From positions 67,312 through 131,311 of the forward strand of contig CAJUJO010000002.1 of NCBI GenBank assembly GCA_910586675.1: 64,000 bases of DNA, read 5' to 3'. Shown here one piece after another: positions 25,790-34,433 of this stretch. Source of the stretch: an uncultured Christensenellaceae bacterium (GTDB taxonomy: Bacteria; Bacillota; Clostridia; Christensenellales; Borkfalkiaceae). The notes beneath the pieces are model-generated. The model was not told where the DNA came from. It worked only from the letters and a program-made list of their open reading frames with translations, and did no database searches. The translations under genes were made by a program, and so were the position numbers. Position 1 is the stretch's first letter. Every line of letters starts with the position of its first letter.

Positions 25790-26452
25790 ATGAGCGAGAA
25801 AAAAGAACTCACCAAAGGGCGGCTCTTCTGGAAGATTCAGAAGGAGAGCTTTCGGCGTTCGGTTACCATTTATCTCATGTATCTGTTCATGAGCCTGCTG
25901 CTTTTGTCGTCGCAGGCGATCGGCAATACGGCGGCGCAGATCATTCTCGGAATTCTTTGCGTGCTCGGCGGCATGGCGTTCGACGCACACCTGAGCTATC
26001 ATATCGGCGCCGACCATTACGACAGCTATATGGCCGGCTGCCTGCACCGCAAAAATGCGTTGTTCGGCATTCAGTCTGGCGGGGATCACCGCGTGGAGCG
26101 AGAATATCGCCCTTATAAAGGATTTTTGATCGGTTTTTACGCCGCACTGCCCGTTTTTGTGCTCGGCATTCTGGCGGGGCATTTCGGCGTAGGGGAAAAT
26201 ATATTCGGTTCGATCGCGGGCGTCGCGCTCGTCATGTTTGCGGGCTGGGCAATCATTCCAATCGCCTGGCTTCGCAACTTCGCTCATCTTAATTTGAGCT
26301 TTTATTGGACGCTTATTATGACGCTCATTCCCATTCTCGTGAGCGGTATCCTTTATATCGTCGGAGCTATGCTGGAAAAACGCAAAAAGCAGTCGGAAAA
26401 CGAACGCATGGAAAAGGTGCGGGAGATTTCGGATAAGTCGCGCAAGAAATGA
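25790..26452 (+). CDS. Integral membrane protein of unknown function
   Basis: A 220-residue protein not assigned to a family. Hydrophobic segments lie near residues 28-46, 48-64, 110-132, 143-160 and 180-200, with a basic cytoplasmic-looking N-terminus (KKELTKGRLFWKIQKES) and a highly charged tail (KRKKQSENERMEK). The loop between segments 2 and 3 has HIGADHYDSYMAGCLHRKNALF. The gene sits between a folate gene and rsmD, with an ATGA overlap to rsmD, so it is part of the operon. I see no enzyme motif. Confidence 0.6.
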   Translation: MSEKKELTKGRLFWKIQKESFRRSVTIYLMYLFMSLLLLSSQAIGNTAAQIILGILCVLGGMAFDAHLSYHIGADHYDSYMAGCLHRKNALFGIQSGGDHRVEREYRPYKGFLIGFYAALPVFVLGILAGHFGVGENIFGSIAGVALVMFAGWAIIPIAWLRNFAHLNLSFYWTLIMTLIPILVSGILYIVGAMLEKRKKQSENERMEKVREISDKSRKK

Positions 26453-26982
26453 GGATCATCGCAGGAAAATACCGTGGGCGCGTGCTCGCGGAGTTTAAGG
26501 GGAAAGACGTCCGTCCGACTGCCGACAGGGTAAAAGAGTCGCTCTTTTCCATTCTTACGCCCCGCCTTGCGGGGGCACGCGTGCTCGACTTGTTTTGCGG
26601 GAGCGGCGCGCTGGGCATCGAATGTCTGTCCCGCGGGGCAAAAGAGGTTTACTTTAATGACAGTGCGGCGGAAAGCCTTGAGATTCTCAAAAAGAATCTG
26701 TCGCTCGTGGGCGAGCATGGGGAAATATCCCGCCTCGATTTCAGGGCGTGTTTATCGTCCTTGCGCGGGACGTTCGAGTTGATTTTTGCCGATCCGCCCT
26801 ATGCATGCGATTATCTGCCTGAAATTCTCCGCATTGCGAAGGAACGGGATTTAACGGGCAAAAACGGGCTTATCATATACGAGAGCGAACGCAGCGAGCC
26901 CGCCGCAGAAGGTTGGCAAAAGGCGGACGAGCGCCGCTACGGCAGAACGTATCTCGGATTTTTTAGGAGGTCGGAACCATGA
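26449..26982 (+). CDS. rsmD: 16S rRNA (guanine(966)-N2)-methyltransferase RsmD
   Basis: Methylates G966 of 16S rRNA. The 177-residue protein starts MRIIAGKYRGR, then RPTADRVKESLFSIL, the SAM-binding VLDLFCGSGALGIE near residue 46 and the catalytic motif IFADPPYACDYL near 112. It is coupled to coaD by an ATGA overlap; rsmD-coaD is one of the most conserved bacterial gene pairs. Confidence 0.95.
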   Translation: MRIIAGKYRGRVLAEFKGKDVRPTADRVKESLFSILTPRLAGARVLDLFCGSGALGIECLSRGAKEVYFNDSAAESLEILKKNLSLVGEHGEISRLDFRACLSSLRGTFELIFADPPYACDYLPEILRIAKERDLTGKNGLIIYESERSEPAAEGWQKADERRYGRTYLGFFRRSEP

Positions 26983-27452
26983 GAAAGTGCGTTTTTGCGG
27001 GCACGTTCGACCCGTTCACCGTCGGGCATGCCGACACGGTGCAGAAGTGTCTGCGGTTATTCGACGAGGTGATCGTCGCGCTCGCCGAAAATAGAAACAA
27101 GAACTGCATGTTTTCTCTTGCGGAGCGCGCGGAGATGATAAACGTTCTTTATAAAGAGGAGCAGCGCGTGCGGCTTGTCGAATGGAGCGGAGTCGTCGTC
27201 GATTTGCTCAGAAGGGAGCATACGCCTTTCTACGTGCGAGGCGTGCGCAACACTGTGGATTTGGAATATGAAAACGCAAACTTTTACGCGAGCAGGGATC
27301 TGGATAAAGAAATGGTAACGATTTATATTCCCGCCGAACGGGAACACGTTCACGTAAGCTCCACGCTCGTCAAGAACTGCATTTCCTTCGGCAAACCGTA
27401 CGAAACTTATCTGCCCCCGGAAGTTTACGCATATCTACAAAAAAGAGGATAA
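26979..27452 (+). CDS. coaD: Phosphopantetheine adenylyltransferase
   Basis: Penultimate step of coenzyme A synthesis. The 157-residue nucleotidyltransferase shows GTFDPFTVGHADTV near residue 8 with the TxGH ATP-binding motif, the conserved VRGVRNTVDLEYE near 88, and the VSSTLVKN motif near 128. It follows rsmD and precedes DAHP synthase by two bases. Confidence 0.96.
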   Translation: MRKCVFAGTFDPFTVGHADTVQKCLRLFDEVIVALAENRNKNCMFSLAERAEMINVLYKEEQRVRLVEWSGVVVDLLRREHTPFYVRGVRNTVDLEYENANFYASRDLDKEMVTIYIPAEREHVHVSSTLVKNCISFGKPYETYLPPEVYAYLQKRG

Positions 27453-27454
27453 CC

Positions 27455-28483
27455 ATGTTTGAAAAACAAATACTGATACCGTCTGCGGAAGAAATCCTCG
27501 CGGAGCAGCCCCTTCCCGAACCGCTCAAAAAAATCAAGCGCTCGCGCGACGATCTGTGCAAGGACGTCATTGCGGGGCGTTCGGATAAGCTTCTCGTCAT
27601 CGTGGGCCCCTGCTCCGCGCACGAGAGCAAACCCGTGCTCGAATACGTGAGAAGATTGGGCAGGCTCGCCGCGCGCGTCGAAGATAAGCTCGTGCTCGTG
27701 CCCAGAATTTATACCAACAAGCCGCGCACGAAGGGCGTAGGGTACAAGGGCATGTTCTCCCAGCCCGACCCCGAGCACGGGGAAGATATTCTCAGAGGCA
27801 TCCGCACCATCCGCGATCTGCATCTGCACGCCATCGAAGAATCGGGACTTTCCGCCGCCGACGAAATGCTCTATCCCGAAAATTACGCTTACGTGGAGGA
27901 CGTGCTCACTTACGTTGCCGTCGGCGCGCGTTCGAGCGAAAATCAGATGCACCGTCTGGTGTCGAGCGGGATAGAAACGCCCGTCGGGATCAAGAACCCC
28001 ATGGGCGGGAGCATCCCCGTTCTGCTCAATTCTATCTACGCAGCGCAGAGCCCGCAGGTGTTCAAGTACCGCGATTATCAGGTTTCCACGCAGGGCAACG
28101 AGTACGCGCACGCCGTGCTCCGCGGGCAGGTAGACAGTTACGGAAACGACATTCCCAATTTTCACTACGAAACGGTCATGCAGGTGTACGAGGGGTACAA
28201 CGCGGGCGGCGGGGAACTGAAAAATCCCGCGATCGTCGTCGACGCAAACCACTCCAATTCGGGCAAGTGCTTCCGCCAGCAGATCAGAATCGTGGAAGAG
28301 GTCATGCAGAACCGCGTTTATGACGGCGATTTCAAGCGCGCCGTAAAGGGTTTCATGATAGAAAGCTTCCTCGTAGAAGGCAATCAGAAGCACGATACCG
28401 TGTTCGGGAAATCCATTACCGACCCGTGCCTCGGCTGGGAGGATACCGAACGACTCATCCTTGACATAGCGGAGAAGGTCTGA
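27455..28483 (+). CDS. aroF: 3-deoxy-7-phosphoheptulonate synthase (DAHP synthase, type I alpha)
   Basis: First committed step of aromatic synthesis: joins phosphoenolpyruvate and erythrose-4-phosphate. The 342-residue protein is of the AroF/G/H type, with KKIKRSRDDLCKDVIAG near the N-terminus, IVGPCSAHES near residue 48, KPRTKGVGYKGM near 88, NPMGGSIPVL near 180 and VVDANHSNSGK near 260. This type is often feedback-inhibited, but I cannot read the effector. It lies two bases after coaD and two before pheA, separate from the aroC-K run. Confidence 0.93.
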   Translation: MFEKQILIPSAEEILAEQPLPEPLKKIKRSRDDLCKDVIAGRSDKLLVIVGPCSAHESKPVLEYVRRLGRLAARVEDKLVLVPRIYTNKPRTKGVGYKGMFSQPDPEHGEDILRGIRTIRDLHLHAIEESGLSAADEMLYPENYAYVEDVLTYVAVGARSSENQMHRLVSSGIETPVGIKNPMGGSIPVLLNSIYAAQSPQVFKYRDYQVSTQGNEYAHAVLRGQVDSYGNDIPNFHYETVMQVYEGYNAGGGELKNPAIVVDANHSNSGKCFRQQIRIVEEVMQNRVYDGDFKRAVKGFMIESFLVEGNQKHDTVFGKSITDPCLGWEDTERLILDIAEKV

Positions 28484-28484
28484 G

Positions 28485-29282
28485 ATGGAACGCATCGGCT
28501 GTTTGGGCCCCGCGGGAAGCTATTCGGAAGCGGCGGTGAAAAAAATGTGTCCCGAAAGCGAGGCGGTTTTATGCCGCTCGTTTTCCGAGTCGGTCGCGCT
28601 ACTTTGCGGCGGCGAGGTTTCCGCCGTCGTGCTTCCCATCGAAAATACCATTCAAGGGGGCGTGCGGCAGAATCTCGATTTATTGCAGAGTGCGGAAGAG
28701 CTATACGCCGTCGCCGAATATCTTCTGCCCATCGATCACCGCCTCGCACGGAAGGCGGGGGTAAAGGACGGAGAAATTTCGCGCGTCTTTTCTCACGAGC
28801 AGGCGCTCGCGCAGTGTTCGGAATATTTGCGTAAACATTTTCCGAACGCCGACCTCGTTTCGACACGTTCCACGGCGGAGAGTCTGTCTCTTCTCGACGG
28901 GCATTCCGCAGGGATCGTCGGCTCGCACGTCAGGGCGGACGGGATTATTTTGAGCGAAGAGAATATTTCCGACGAAAAGCGCAACTTCACTCATTTTTTG
29001 CTCGTAAAGCGGGGAAAGGAAAATATTCCGGAGCACACGTCCAAAATTTTCGTCTGCGCCGTGCTCGCGCACCGTTCTGGTTCTCTGTGCGAATTTTTAC
29101 GGACGGTCGCCTCTTTCGGGCTCAACCTCACCAAAATCGAGAGTCGTCCGATCAAAGATATTCCGGGCGAATACCGTTTCTTTATCGAGTTCGAGGGCGA
29201 TTACGCTTCGGGAAAAATTCAGTCGGCATTGCATCAAGCTGAAAAAGACTGCCGCTCCCTCCGTTTGCTCGGCGCCTATTAA
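28485..29282 (+). CDS. pheA: Prephenate dehydratase with ACT domain
   Basis: Converts prephenate to phenylpyruvate. The 265-residue protein has a periplasmic-binding-like catalytic domain (GCLGPAGSYSEAAV at the N-terminus, VLPIENTIQGGV near 45) and a C-terminal ACT domain from about residue 187 with SGSLCEFLRTVASFG and KIESRPIKD for phenylalanine sensing. The catalytic TRF motif reads NFTHFLLV, with His replacing the usual Arg. There is no fused chorismate mutase. The stop overlaps the stop of the convergent YlbJ-like gene. Confidence 0.9.
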   Translation: MERIGCLGPAGSYSEAAVKKMCPESEAVLCRSFSESVALLCGGEVSAVVLPIENTIQGGVRQNLDLLQSAEELYAVAEYLLPIDHRLARKAGVKDGEISRVFSHEQALAQCSEYLRKHFPNADLVSTRSTAESLSLLDGHSAGIVGSHVRADGIILSEENISDEKRNFTHFLLVKRGKENIPEHTSKIFVCAVLAHRSGSLCEFLRTVASFGLNLTKIESRPIKDIPGEYRFFIEFEGDYASGKIQSALHQAEKDCRSLRLLGAY

Positions 29283-30250
29283 ACACCGAAAAGACAAGCG
29301 AGCGCGAAGCACAGAAGCGCGGCGAGGAGCGCTTGTAAAAATTTGATTCCGACAAAGGGAAGGATCTTAACGCCCGCGCGGGAAAGATAAGCCGCCTGCT
29401 GGCATAAAACGCACATGCCGCCGAACGTTACGAGAAAGCAGGAGAGCGCGAGGGAGAGGGGCGTTTTTCCGCCGCTCAGCAGCGCGCAGCCCGACGTCAT
29501 TTCGAGGAGCCCCCGCAAAAAACCTTCTGCATATGCGGCGAGGGGGGAATGCCCGAACAGGGTGCCCGCAGGCGCGAATATGCCGAGGTCGGAAAGAATT
29601 TGTCCGAAGGCATAAAATAGCGCGATGAATCCGCCTACGCATAAAATGGAAACAACAGCTTGATATAAACTGTCGTAAAGCGCATTCAAGCCTTCGGGGC
29701 GAAAGGGCGGCGGCGCGGAAGATTCCTTCTTTCCGAAAAAGCGCAGAATAAAGCAAATCATGTATATTGCGGCGAGGTGGGATACGAGGAGTATCCATCC
29801 CGCCCGCGCGCTTTCGTACATGATATATCCAACTGTTCCGACGAGGAACATGGGGCCGGACGTCGAACATAAACAGGAAAGGCGGAAGGTTTCGCTCTGC
29901 GAGACGGCGCCGCGTTCGCGCAGGTCGCACAGCGTTTTCGCGCCGACAGGATAGCCGGAAAGCGCGCTCATGACGGCGGCGCATCCGCCCGCGCCCGATA
30001 CGCGGAAGAGCTTTTCCGCCGCGGGGGAAATCTTCCGTGCCAAATACCCGTACGGTTTCATTTTCGTGAAGAGCGCGGTCAGAAAGAGAAAGGGGAAGGT
30101 CGCGGGGAGAACGTTTATCGCCCAAAGGGAAATGCCCGTACGTACGCTTTCGGCATATCGCGCGGGGAAGATCAAAAACATGACCATCGCAAGCGCGACG
30201 GGCAGGGCGGCTATCACGGAGGGCAGTCGTTTTGCGGCAAACATACTCAC
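29279..30250 (-). CDS. YlbJ-like sporulation integral membrane protein
   Basis: A 323-residue membrane protein with about eight hydrophobic segments and the nucleoside-recognition/gate fold of YlbJ, a sporulation protein of Bacillus subtilis. Family-like motifs are INVLPATFPFLFLTALF near residue 45, ALSGYPVGAKTLCDL near 95 and CLCSTSGPMFLVGTVG near 128. The start is GTG 30250 or ATG 30244; neither has a strong ribosome site. It diverges from the patatin gene with only 24 bp between starts, so one promoter must overlap coding DNA. It supports, but does not prove, that the organism forms spores. Confidence 0.8.
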   Translation of the reverse strand: MSMFAAKRLPSVIAALPVALAMVMFLIFPARYAESVRTGISLWAINVLPATFPFLFLTALFTKMKPYGYLARKISPAAEKLFRVSGAGGCAAVMSALSGYPVGAKTLCDLRERGAVSQSETFRLSCLCSTSGPMFLVGTVGYIMYESARAGWILLVSHLAAIYMICFILRFFGKKESSAPPPFRPEGLNALYDSLYQAVVSILCVGGFIALFYAFGQILSDLGIFAPAGTLFGHSPLAAYAEGFLRGLLEMTSGCALLSGGKTPLSLALSCFLVTFGGMCVLCQQAAYLSRAGVKILPFVGIKFLQALLAALLCFALACLFGV

Positions 30251-30274
30251 TTATACGTGCAAAAGGAGGATATT

Positions 30275-31066
30275 ATGCGTAAAAAATTGGGACTTGCGCT
30301 CGGTTCGGGCGGTTCGCGCGGCGTGGCGCACGTCGGCTTTTTACAGGCGCTCGAAGAAAGCGGCGTCAAAGCCGACTTCGTTACGGGCTGTTCCATGGGG
30401 TCTATCGTAGGCGCGTGCTATTGTGCGGGCGTTTCTCCCGCGCAGATGAAGGAAGCGGCGCTTTCGCTTAGGCTTTCCCGCATTGCGTCGCTCAATATCG
30501 CGCCCATTACGTCTAACGGGCTGTTAAAAATGAATAAGGCGCGCAAGCTTCTTGAAGATATGATCGGCAACAAAACGTTTCAAGATTTGGATATTCCGTT
30601 TGCGTGCGTGGCGACCGACCTCGCGGAGGGAAGCGTCGCCGAGCTTTCCGAAGGCAACGTTATCGACGCGATCATCGCATCGAGTTCCATACCCGGCGCG
30701 TTCACGCCCGCGCAGATCGGGGAAAGAAAGCTGCTCGTGGACGGGGGTATTTTGGAGCGCGTTCCCACGAAGGAGCTGAAAAACATGGGCGCGGAAGTCA
30801 TCGTGGCCGTGGACGTATTGGGCGATCTCACGGTGAAGAAAATGCCCTCCAATCTCGTGGATACGCTTCTTCGCTGCATCGACATCATGGATACGCGCAC
30901 CACGCAGCGGAAGCGGCAAGCGCGCCGTTACGTCGATTTGTGGCTGGAACCCGATCTCGGCGCGATGGATCAGTACAAAGTAAAAAATCTTGCGTTTGCT
31001 TATGAGAAGGGGTATGAGCTGGGCAAGGAAAACATCAAAGAAATTAAGGCTCTGATAGGGAAATAA
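30275..31066 (+). CDS. Patatin-like phospholipase
   Basis: A 263-residue patatin-fold esterase. Motifs are GLALGSGGSRGVAHVGFL at the N-terminus, the nucleophile in GCSMGSIVGA near residue 40, and the Asp in LLVDGGIL near 155. Substrate is unknown. ATG 30275 is preferred to GTG 30257 because AAAGGAGG lies five to seven bases upstream. Compared with the patatin at 11087 it lacks the basic N-terminal extension. The stop touches the rarA ATG (TAATG), so the two are probably co-transcribed. Confidence 0.87.
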   Translation: MRKKLGLALGSGGSRGVAHVGFLQALEESGVKADFVTGCSMGSIVGACYCAGVSPAQMKEAALSLRLSRIASLNIAPITSNGLLKMNKARKLLEDMIGNKTFQDLDIPFACVATDLAEGSVAELSEGNVIDAIIASSSIPGAFTPAQIGERKLLVDGGILERVPTKELKNMGAEVIVAVDVLGDLTVKKMPSNLVDTLLRCIDIMDTRTTQRKRQARRYVDLWLEPDLGAMDQYKVKNLAFAYEKGYELGKENIKEIKALIGK

Positions 31067-32370
31067 TGGATTTATTCGATTTTAACGAGAACGAGGAACG
31101 CGCAAAGCCGCTCGCCGAGCGTATGCGCGCGAATACTTTGAAGGAATTCGTCGGGCAGGGACATATCGTCGCCGAAGGCTCGTTGCTTCGCCGCGCTATT
31201 TCGCTCGACCGTTTGGGGAGCTGTATCTTCTGGGGACCGCCCGGCTGCGGAAAGACGACGCTCGCCAATATTATCGCCGCGCAAACAAACGGAGAATTTA
31301 TAAAGCTGAACGCCGTTAACGCGGGCGTAGCCGACGTAAAAAAAGCAGTGGAAAAGGCGCGCGACAATTTGAAAATGTTCAACAAGCGCACCTATCTCAT
31401 GCTGGACGAGTGCCACCGATTCAATAAAACGCAGTCCGATTCCCTGCTGCCCGCCATCGAACAGGGTACCATCGTTTTTATCGGTTCCACGACGGAAAAT
31501 CCGTACGCTTCCATGACGCCCGCAATCGTGTCGCGCTGCCGCGTGTTCGAGTTTAAGCGGCTTTCGACGGACGACTTGAAAGGGGCTCTTTTGCGCGCGC
31601 TTTCCGATAAGCGAAAGGGGTTGGGGGCGTACTCGGCGGAAGTGGATAAAGACGCGCTCGATCATATTGCCGTAACGGCGGGGGGCGATTTACGCACGGC
31701 GTACAACGCCTTGGAGCTTGCGGTGCTCACCACGCCGCCGCAGGCGGACGGAAAGATTCACGTTACGCTCTCCGATGCAGAGCAGTCCATTCAGCGCAAG
31801 GCGCTCTCCTATAACGAGGACTTATATTACGACATTCTTTCGGCATTTTGCAAGTCTCTCCGCGGGAGCGACGCGAACGCGGCGCTTTATTACGCCATGC
31901 GTCTCATCGAAGGCGGGTGCGATCCGCTCCTCGTTTTCCGCAGGCTGATCGCGCATTCGTCGGAGGACGTCGGTATGGCCGATCCGCAGGCGCTCGTTGT
32001 CGCGGTGAGCGCGCTCACCGCCTTTCAGAACATGGGCTATCCCGAAGGGCTTTTGCCGCTCACCGAAGCGATTATATATGTATGCGAGGCGGAAAAGAGC
32101 AACTCCGTCGTCATGGCGATGGACGGAGCGCGCAGCGACGCCGTTAAAAACCGCGACGACAATATTCCCGCTTACCTGCGCGACAGCTCCTTCGGCAGCA
32201 AGGAGATGAAGGCGCAAAGCCGCAAATATCTCTATCCGCATGAGTTCGGCGGCTGGGTGGAGCAGCAGTATCTGCCCGATTCCCTCAAAGGCAGGGAATA
32301 CTACGTACCGAACGACAGGGGATACGAGCGGGAAGTCAAGAATATCAGAAAGAGAAAGGGGAAAGAGTAA
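31066..32370 (+). CDS. rarA: Replication-associated recombination protein A (RarA/MgsA)
   Basis: AAA+ ATPase related to clamp loaders that acts at stalled replication forks. The 434-residue protein has FVGQGHIVAEGSLLRR near residue 24, Walker A WGPPGCGKTTLAN near 54, Walker B LMLDECHRFNK near 108, sensor 1 GSTTENPYASM near 142, and a C-terminal tetramerisation region with PEGLLPLTEAIIYV. It is followed after 12 bp by a bidirectional terminator. Confidence 0.93.
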   Translation: MDLFDFNENEERAKPLAERMRANTLKEFVGQGHIVAEGSLLRRAISLDRLGSCIFWGPPGCGKTTLANIIAAQTNGEFIKLNAVNAGVADVKKAVEKARDNLKMFNKRTYLMLDECHRFNKTQSDSLLPAIEQGTIVFIGSTTENPYASMTPAIVSRCRVFEFKRLSTDDLKGALLRALSDKRKGLGAYSAEVDKDALDHIAVTAGGDLRTAYNALELAVLTTPPQADGKIHVTLSDAEQSIQRKALSYNEDLYYDILSAFCKSLRGSDANAALYYAMRLIEGGCDPLLVFRRLIAHSSEDVGMADPQALVVAVSALTAFQNMGYPEGLLPLTEAIIYVCEAEKSNSVVMAMDGARSDAVKNRDDNIPAYLRDSSFGSKEMKAQSRKYLYPHEFGGWVEQQYLPDSLKGREYYVPNDRGYEREVKNIRKRKGKE

Positions 32371-32381
32371 AGAGATATAAA

Positions 32382-32409
32382 AAAGGACAGGCATTTTAGC
32401 CTGTCCTTT
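32382..32409. terminator. Bidirectional terminator between rarA and transketolase
   Basis: AAAGGACAGGC and GCCTGTCCTTT form an 11-bp perfect stem around a six-base loop, with A and T runs outside. It lies between two convergent genes. Confidence 0.88.
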
Positions 32410-32424
32410 CTTTCATGAAATTTT

Positions 32425-34416
32425 TCAATTTTTCAAAGACTTTTTCGCCTTTTCCACGACGTTTTCCACCGTGAAGCCGAACAGCTTGAAGAGCTGGGGC
32501 GCGGGGCCGCTCGCGCCGAAGGTGGACATTCCGATGATTTCGCCCTTGTCGCCTGCGTATTTGTACCAGCTGTAAGGGGAGCCCGCTTCCACGCATACCC
32601 GCGCTTTGACCGCGGAGGGGATGACGCTCTCTTTGTATGCTTCGGACTGTTTTTCAAATTCCTCGAAGCAGGGCATGGAGATAACGCGCGCCTTGATTCC
32701 TTCCTTTGCAAGCTCGGCTTTCGCGCCGACGCACTGTTCTACTTCCGAGCCGCTCGCAATCAAGAGGACGTCGGGCGTGCCTTCGCAGTCCTCGAGCACG
32801 TAGCCGCCTTTGAGCGCCGCAAGTCCGCTGTTTTCGTATTGGGGCAGATTCTGGCGGGTCAAAACGAGCGCGGTGGGCGCCGTTCCCGTGAGTGCGGAAA
32901 TCCACGCCGCCGCCGTTTCCTTACCGTCCGCGGGACGGTAAACCTTCATGTTGGGAATGGAGCGAAGCGCGATGAGCTGTTCCACGGGCTCGTGGGTGGG
33001 GCCGTCCTCGCCTACGCCGATGGAGTCGTGCGTAAGGATGTAGACGACGGGGATATTCATGAGCGCGGAGAGGCGCATCGCGTGCTTGCAATAGTCGGAG
33101 AAGATAAAGAAGGTGGAGCAGTAGCACTGCAAGCCGCCGTGCAGCTGCATACCGTTGGCGATCGCCGCCATCGCGTGCTCGCGGATGCCGAAGTGCATGT
33201 TTCTGCCCGCGTAGTTTTCGGGCGTGAAGTCGCCGTACGTGATGGTGTCGGTGTTCTTCATGTCGGAAAGGTTGGAGGGCGCGAGGTCTGCCGAGCCGCC
33301 GATAAGGTTAGGCACGAGCGCCGCGATTTTATTGAGCACGGTCGCCGAAGTCTGGCGGGTCGCCATTGGTTTGTCGAACCGGAAGAGGTCTTCGACCTTT
33401 GCAAGGTCGGGAAGCTCGCCCTTCATCGCGGCTTTATACGCTTTGGCAAGTTCGGGGTACTTTTTCTCGTACTTTGCGAACATCGCTTCCCACTCTTTTT
33501 GCGCCTTTGCGCCGCGCGCGCCCGCTTCCGCCGTATGTTTGAGAATATTCGCGGGAACCTCAAACGCTTCCGCGCACGGCCAGCCGAGCTTTTCCTTTGT
33601 CTTTTGCAGGTTTTCTGCGCCGAGAGGGGCGCCGTGGCACTTATGGCTTCCTTCGAGGGGCGTGCCGTAGCCGATTTTCGTCTTGCAGATGATGATAGAA
33701 GGCTTTTTCGTTTCCTTCTTCGCGGCTTCGATTGCCTTGCAAATTAATTCCACACTGTCGGGATTGTTCACGAGGTCTACATGAAGCACCTGCCAATTCT
33801 GCGCTTCAAAGCGCTTTGCAACGTCTTCTTTGAAGGTGATATCGGTATTGCCTTCGATGGTGATGTCGTTATCGTCGTAGAAAAGGATGAGTTTGCCCAG
33901 CTCGTGCGTTCCCGCAAAGGAGCACGCCTCGTAGGAGATGCCTTCTTCCAGACAGCCGTCGCCGCACAGCGCGTAGGTGTAGTGGTCTACGACGGGGAAC
34001 CCTTCGCGGTTGTAAGTCGCGGCGAGGTGCGCTTCCGCTACCGCCATACCGACGGCGTTTGCAATGCCCTGACCCAGGGGACCCGTCGTCGTTTCGATGC
34101 CGACGGTGTGCCCGTATTCGGGGTGCCCGGGCGTCTTGGAGCCGAGCTGGCGGAAGTTCATCAGATCTTCTTTGGTGAGCCCGAAGCCGTACAGATAGAG
34201 GAGGGAATAGTCGAGCATGGAGCCGTGCCCTGCGGAGAGGATAAAACGGTCTCTGTCGTCCCACTTGGCGTCCTTATTGTTGAATTTCAGATAATTTTGG
34301 AAGAGCGCGTACGCGATGGGCGCGGAACCGAGGGGAAGTCCGGGATGTCCGGAATTGGCTTTTTGAATGGCTTCCGCGGAGAGAATGCGGATGGCGTTGA
34401 TCGTAGTCTGTTTCAT
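32425..34416 (-). CDS. tkt: Transketolase
   Basis: Thiamine-diphosphate enzyme of the pentose phosphate pathway; it makes erythrose-4-phosphate used by the DAHP synthase at 27455. The 663-residue protein is full length: SGHPGLPLGSAPIAYAL near residue 21, the diphosphate/Mg site GDGCLEEGISYEA near 155, and the pyrimidine domain with GIREHAMAAIANGM near 407 and THDSIGVGEDGPTHEPVEQL near 465. It is downstream of the phosphohexomutase gene with an 18-bp gap, so they share a transcript. Confidence 0.97.
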   Translation of the reverse strand: MKQTTINAIRILSAEAIQKANSGHPGLPLGSAPIAYALFQNYLKFNNKDAKWDDRDRFILSAGHGSMLDYSLLYLYGFGLTKEDLMNFRQLGSKTPGHPEYGHTVGIETTTGPLGQGIANAVGMAVAEAHLAATYNREGFPVVDHYTYALCGDGCLEEGISYEACSFAGTHELGKLILFYDDNDITIEGNTDITFKEDVAKRFEAQNWQVLHVDLVNNPDSVELICKAIEAAKKETKKPSIIICKTKIGYGTPLEGSHKCHGAPLGAENLQKTKEKLGWPCAEAFEVPANILKHTAEAGARGAKAQKEWEAMFAKYEKKYPELAKAYKAAMKGELPDLAKVEDLFRFDKPMATRQTSATVLNKIAALVPNLIGGSADLAPSNLSDMKNTDTITYGDFTPENYAGRNMHFGIREHAMAAIANGMQLHGGLQCYCSTFFIFSDYCKHAMRLSALMNIPVVYILTHDSIGVGEDGPTHEPVEQLIALRSIPNMKVYRPADGKETAAAWISALTGTAPTALVLTRQNLPQYENSGLAALKGGYVLEDCEGTPDVLLIASGSEVEQCVGAKAELAKEGIKARVISMPCFEEFEKQSEAYKESVIPSAVKARVCVEAGSPYSWYKYAGDKGEIIGMSTFGASGPAPQLFKLFGFTVENVVEKAKKSLKN

Positions 34417-34433
34417 ATGCTAAGCTCCTTAAA

